Source of the DNA: JAHJGG01 sp041658785 | GTDB lineage: Bacteria > Patescibacteriota > Patescibacteriia > Magasanikbacterales > UBA922 | Assembly: GCA_041658785.1 (NCBI GenBank) | Contig: JBAZZL010000030.1 | Coordinates: 1-13,950, forward strand | DNA: 13,950 bases | Reading direction: 5' to 3' | Part shown: in pieces, positions 13,732 through 13,950 of the stretch | How the letters are laid out: each line of letters starts with the position of its first letter | Position numbering within the stretch: the stretch's first letter is position 1 | Notes under the pieces: generated by a model | Told to the model about the DNA's origin: nothing | Databases searched by the model: none | The model's input: only the letters and a program-made list of their open reading frames with translations | Program-made: the position numbers and the translations under genes

Positions 13732-13791
13732 GCAAGGTCACGCTTTGGTTTATTTGAAATAACCGCTCGCGACCTTGTCCGGCGGTTTTTT
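13710..13791 (+). promoter_or_regulatory. Tryptophan attenuator (pause, antiterminator and terminator hairpins)
   Basis: Strand 1 (13710-13721, GCG..GACCTT) pairs with strand 2 (AAGGTC.CGC, 13734-13743). Strand 2, as GGCAAGGTC (13731-13739) plus CG, pairs with strand 3 (13768-13779), giving about 11 bp with one mismatch and one G-U. Strands 3 and 4 form the terminator: AACCGC (13761-13766) with GCGGTT (13782-13787), continued inward by CG/CG and GAC-CTT-GTC with two single-base bulges, then T6 (13786-13791). The 2:3 and 3:4 pairings use the same bases, so they exclude each other. Stalling at the Trp codons would free strand 2, form the antiterminator and allow trpE transcription. Translation up to the stop codon would favour termination. 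Confidence 0.82.
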
Positions 13792-13799
13792 GTTTCTTT

Positions 13800-13950
13800 A
13801 TGAACTTACCCAAAATAACCATTCCTCGCAAACCAACTTACATCAACTTTGCCAATGACATTGATTTTTTTGAGCTGTTCAGAAAGTTAGAAAAGAATTT
13901 TGATAATTGTTATTTATTTGAGTCATTAGGAGAGCAGAGCCAGAACGCGC
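13800..13950 (+). CDS. trpE: Anthranilate synthase component I, 5' end (runs off window)
   Basis: The ATG at 13800 opens a frame that continues to the window edge (50 residues seen). The visible part ends NCYLFESLGEQSQNA, which matches the conserved N-terminal LESV/LESxxG segment of TrpE, part of the tryptophan-feedback site in this family. The protein converts chorismate with glutamine or ammonia to anthranilate, the first committed step of tryptophan synthesis. The assignment from 50 residues alone would be weak (PabB and isochorismate synthase are relatives), but the trp attenuator 8 bases upstream and trpR nearby make TrpE most likely. There is no SD: the start codon follows the terminator T run and GTTTCTTT. 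Confidence 0.78.
   Translation, partial: MNLPKITIPRKPTYINFANDIDFFELFRKLEKNFDNCYLFESLGEQSQNA

Overview
The window looks like chromosomal DNA of a Candidate Phyla Radiation (Patescibacteria) bacterium, possibly of the ABY1/Falkowbacteria-Kuenenbacteria type. This is inferred from the look of the genes, not from a database match. Supporting signs are AT-rich genes, a PrmC with NLPY in place of NPPY, an RF1 with GHGGQSVNTT around the GGQ, ribosomal proteins L25 and L31 with long charged tails, an N-terminally extended RNase J, and start codons that mostly lack Shine-Dalgarno (SD) sequences.

Layout. 1-588: 3' end of a secreted or membrane-bound hypothetical protein. 726-1838: the SEDS glycosyltransferase RodA. 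1908-2267: a small zinc-ribbon protein with its own consensus promoter. 2296-3027: ribosomal protein L25 (rplY), then a terminator. 3133-3330: a MITE-like palindromic element with 29-bp perfect terminal inverted repeats and a 5-bp target duplication. 3386-4558: a membrane-anchored DUF3048 (YerB-like) protein. 4601-6560, minus strand: prfA-prmC, release factor 1 and the methyltransferase that modifies it. 6782-7129, minus strand: rpmE. 7362-7583: secG. 7642-9645: a membrane-anchored family 5 solute-binding protein. 9647-9733: tRNA-Leu(CAG). 9796-11625: RNase J. 11813-12901: a radical SAM protein of visibly higher GC with a good SD, boxed between two terminators. 12902-13226: terminator and heptamer repeats.

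The most interesting part is the last 750 bases, a tryptophan-responsive control module. A TrpR-like repressor gene (13227-13505) begins directly at a perfect 16-bp palindrome with the ACTAGT core of trp operators. About 160 bases after it comes a 20-residue leader ORF (13669-13731) with good SD spacing and a Trp-Arg-Trp run. The leader is followed by mutually exclusive hairpins: a 1:2 pause hairpin, a 2:3 antiterminator and a 3:4 terminator ending in U6. The start of trpE follows 8 bases after the U run. I read this as trpR-trpL-trpE under both repression and ribosome-mediated attenuation. A long inverted repeat between trpR and the leader would bury the leader SD in any transcript that reads through from trpR.

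The rest is mostly core machinery: cell wall (RodA), translation (L25, L31, RF1, PrmC, tRNA-Leu), export (SecG), uptake (solute-binding protein) and RNA decay (RNase J). Intergenic spaces carry short-period tandem repeats and recurrent CCCGCC/GGCGGG hairpins.
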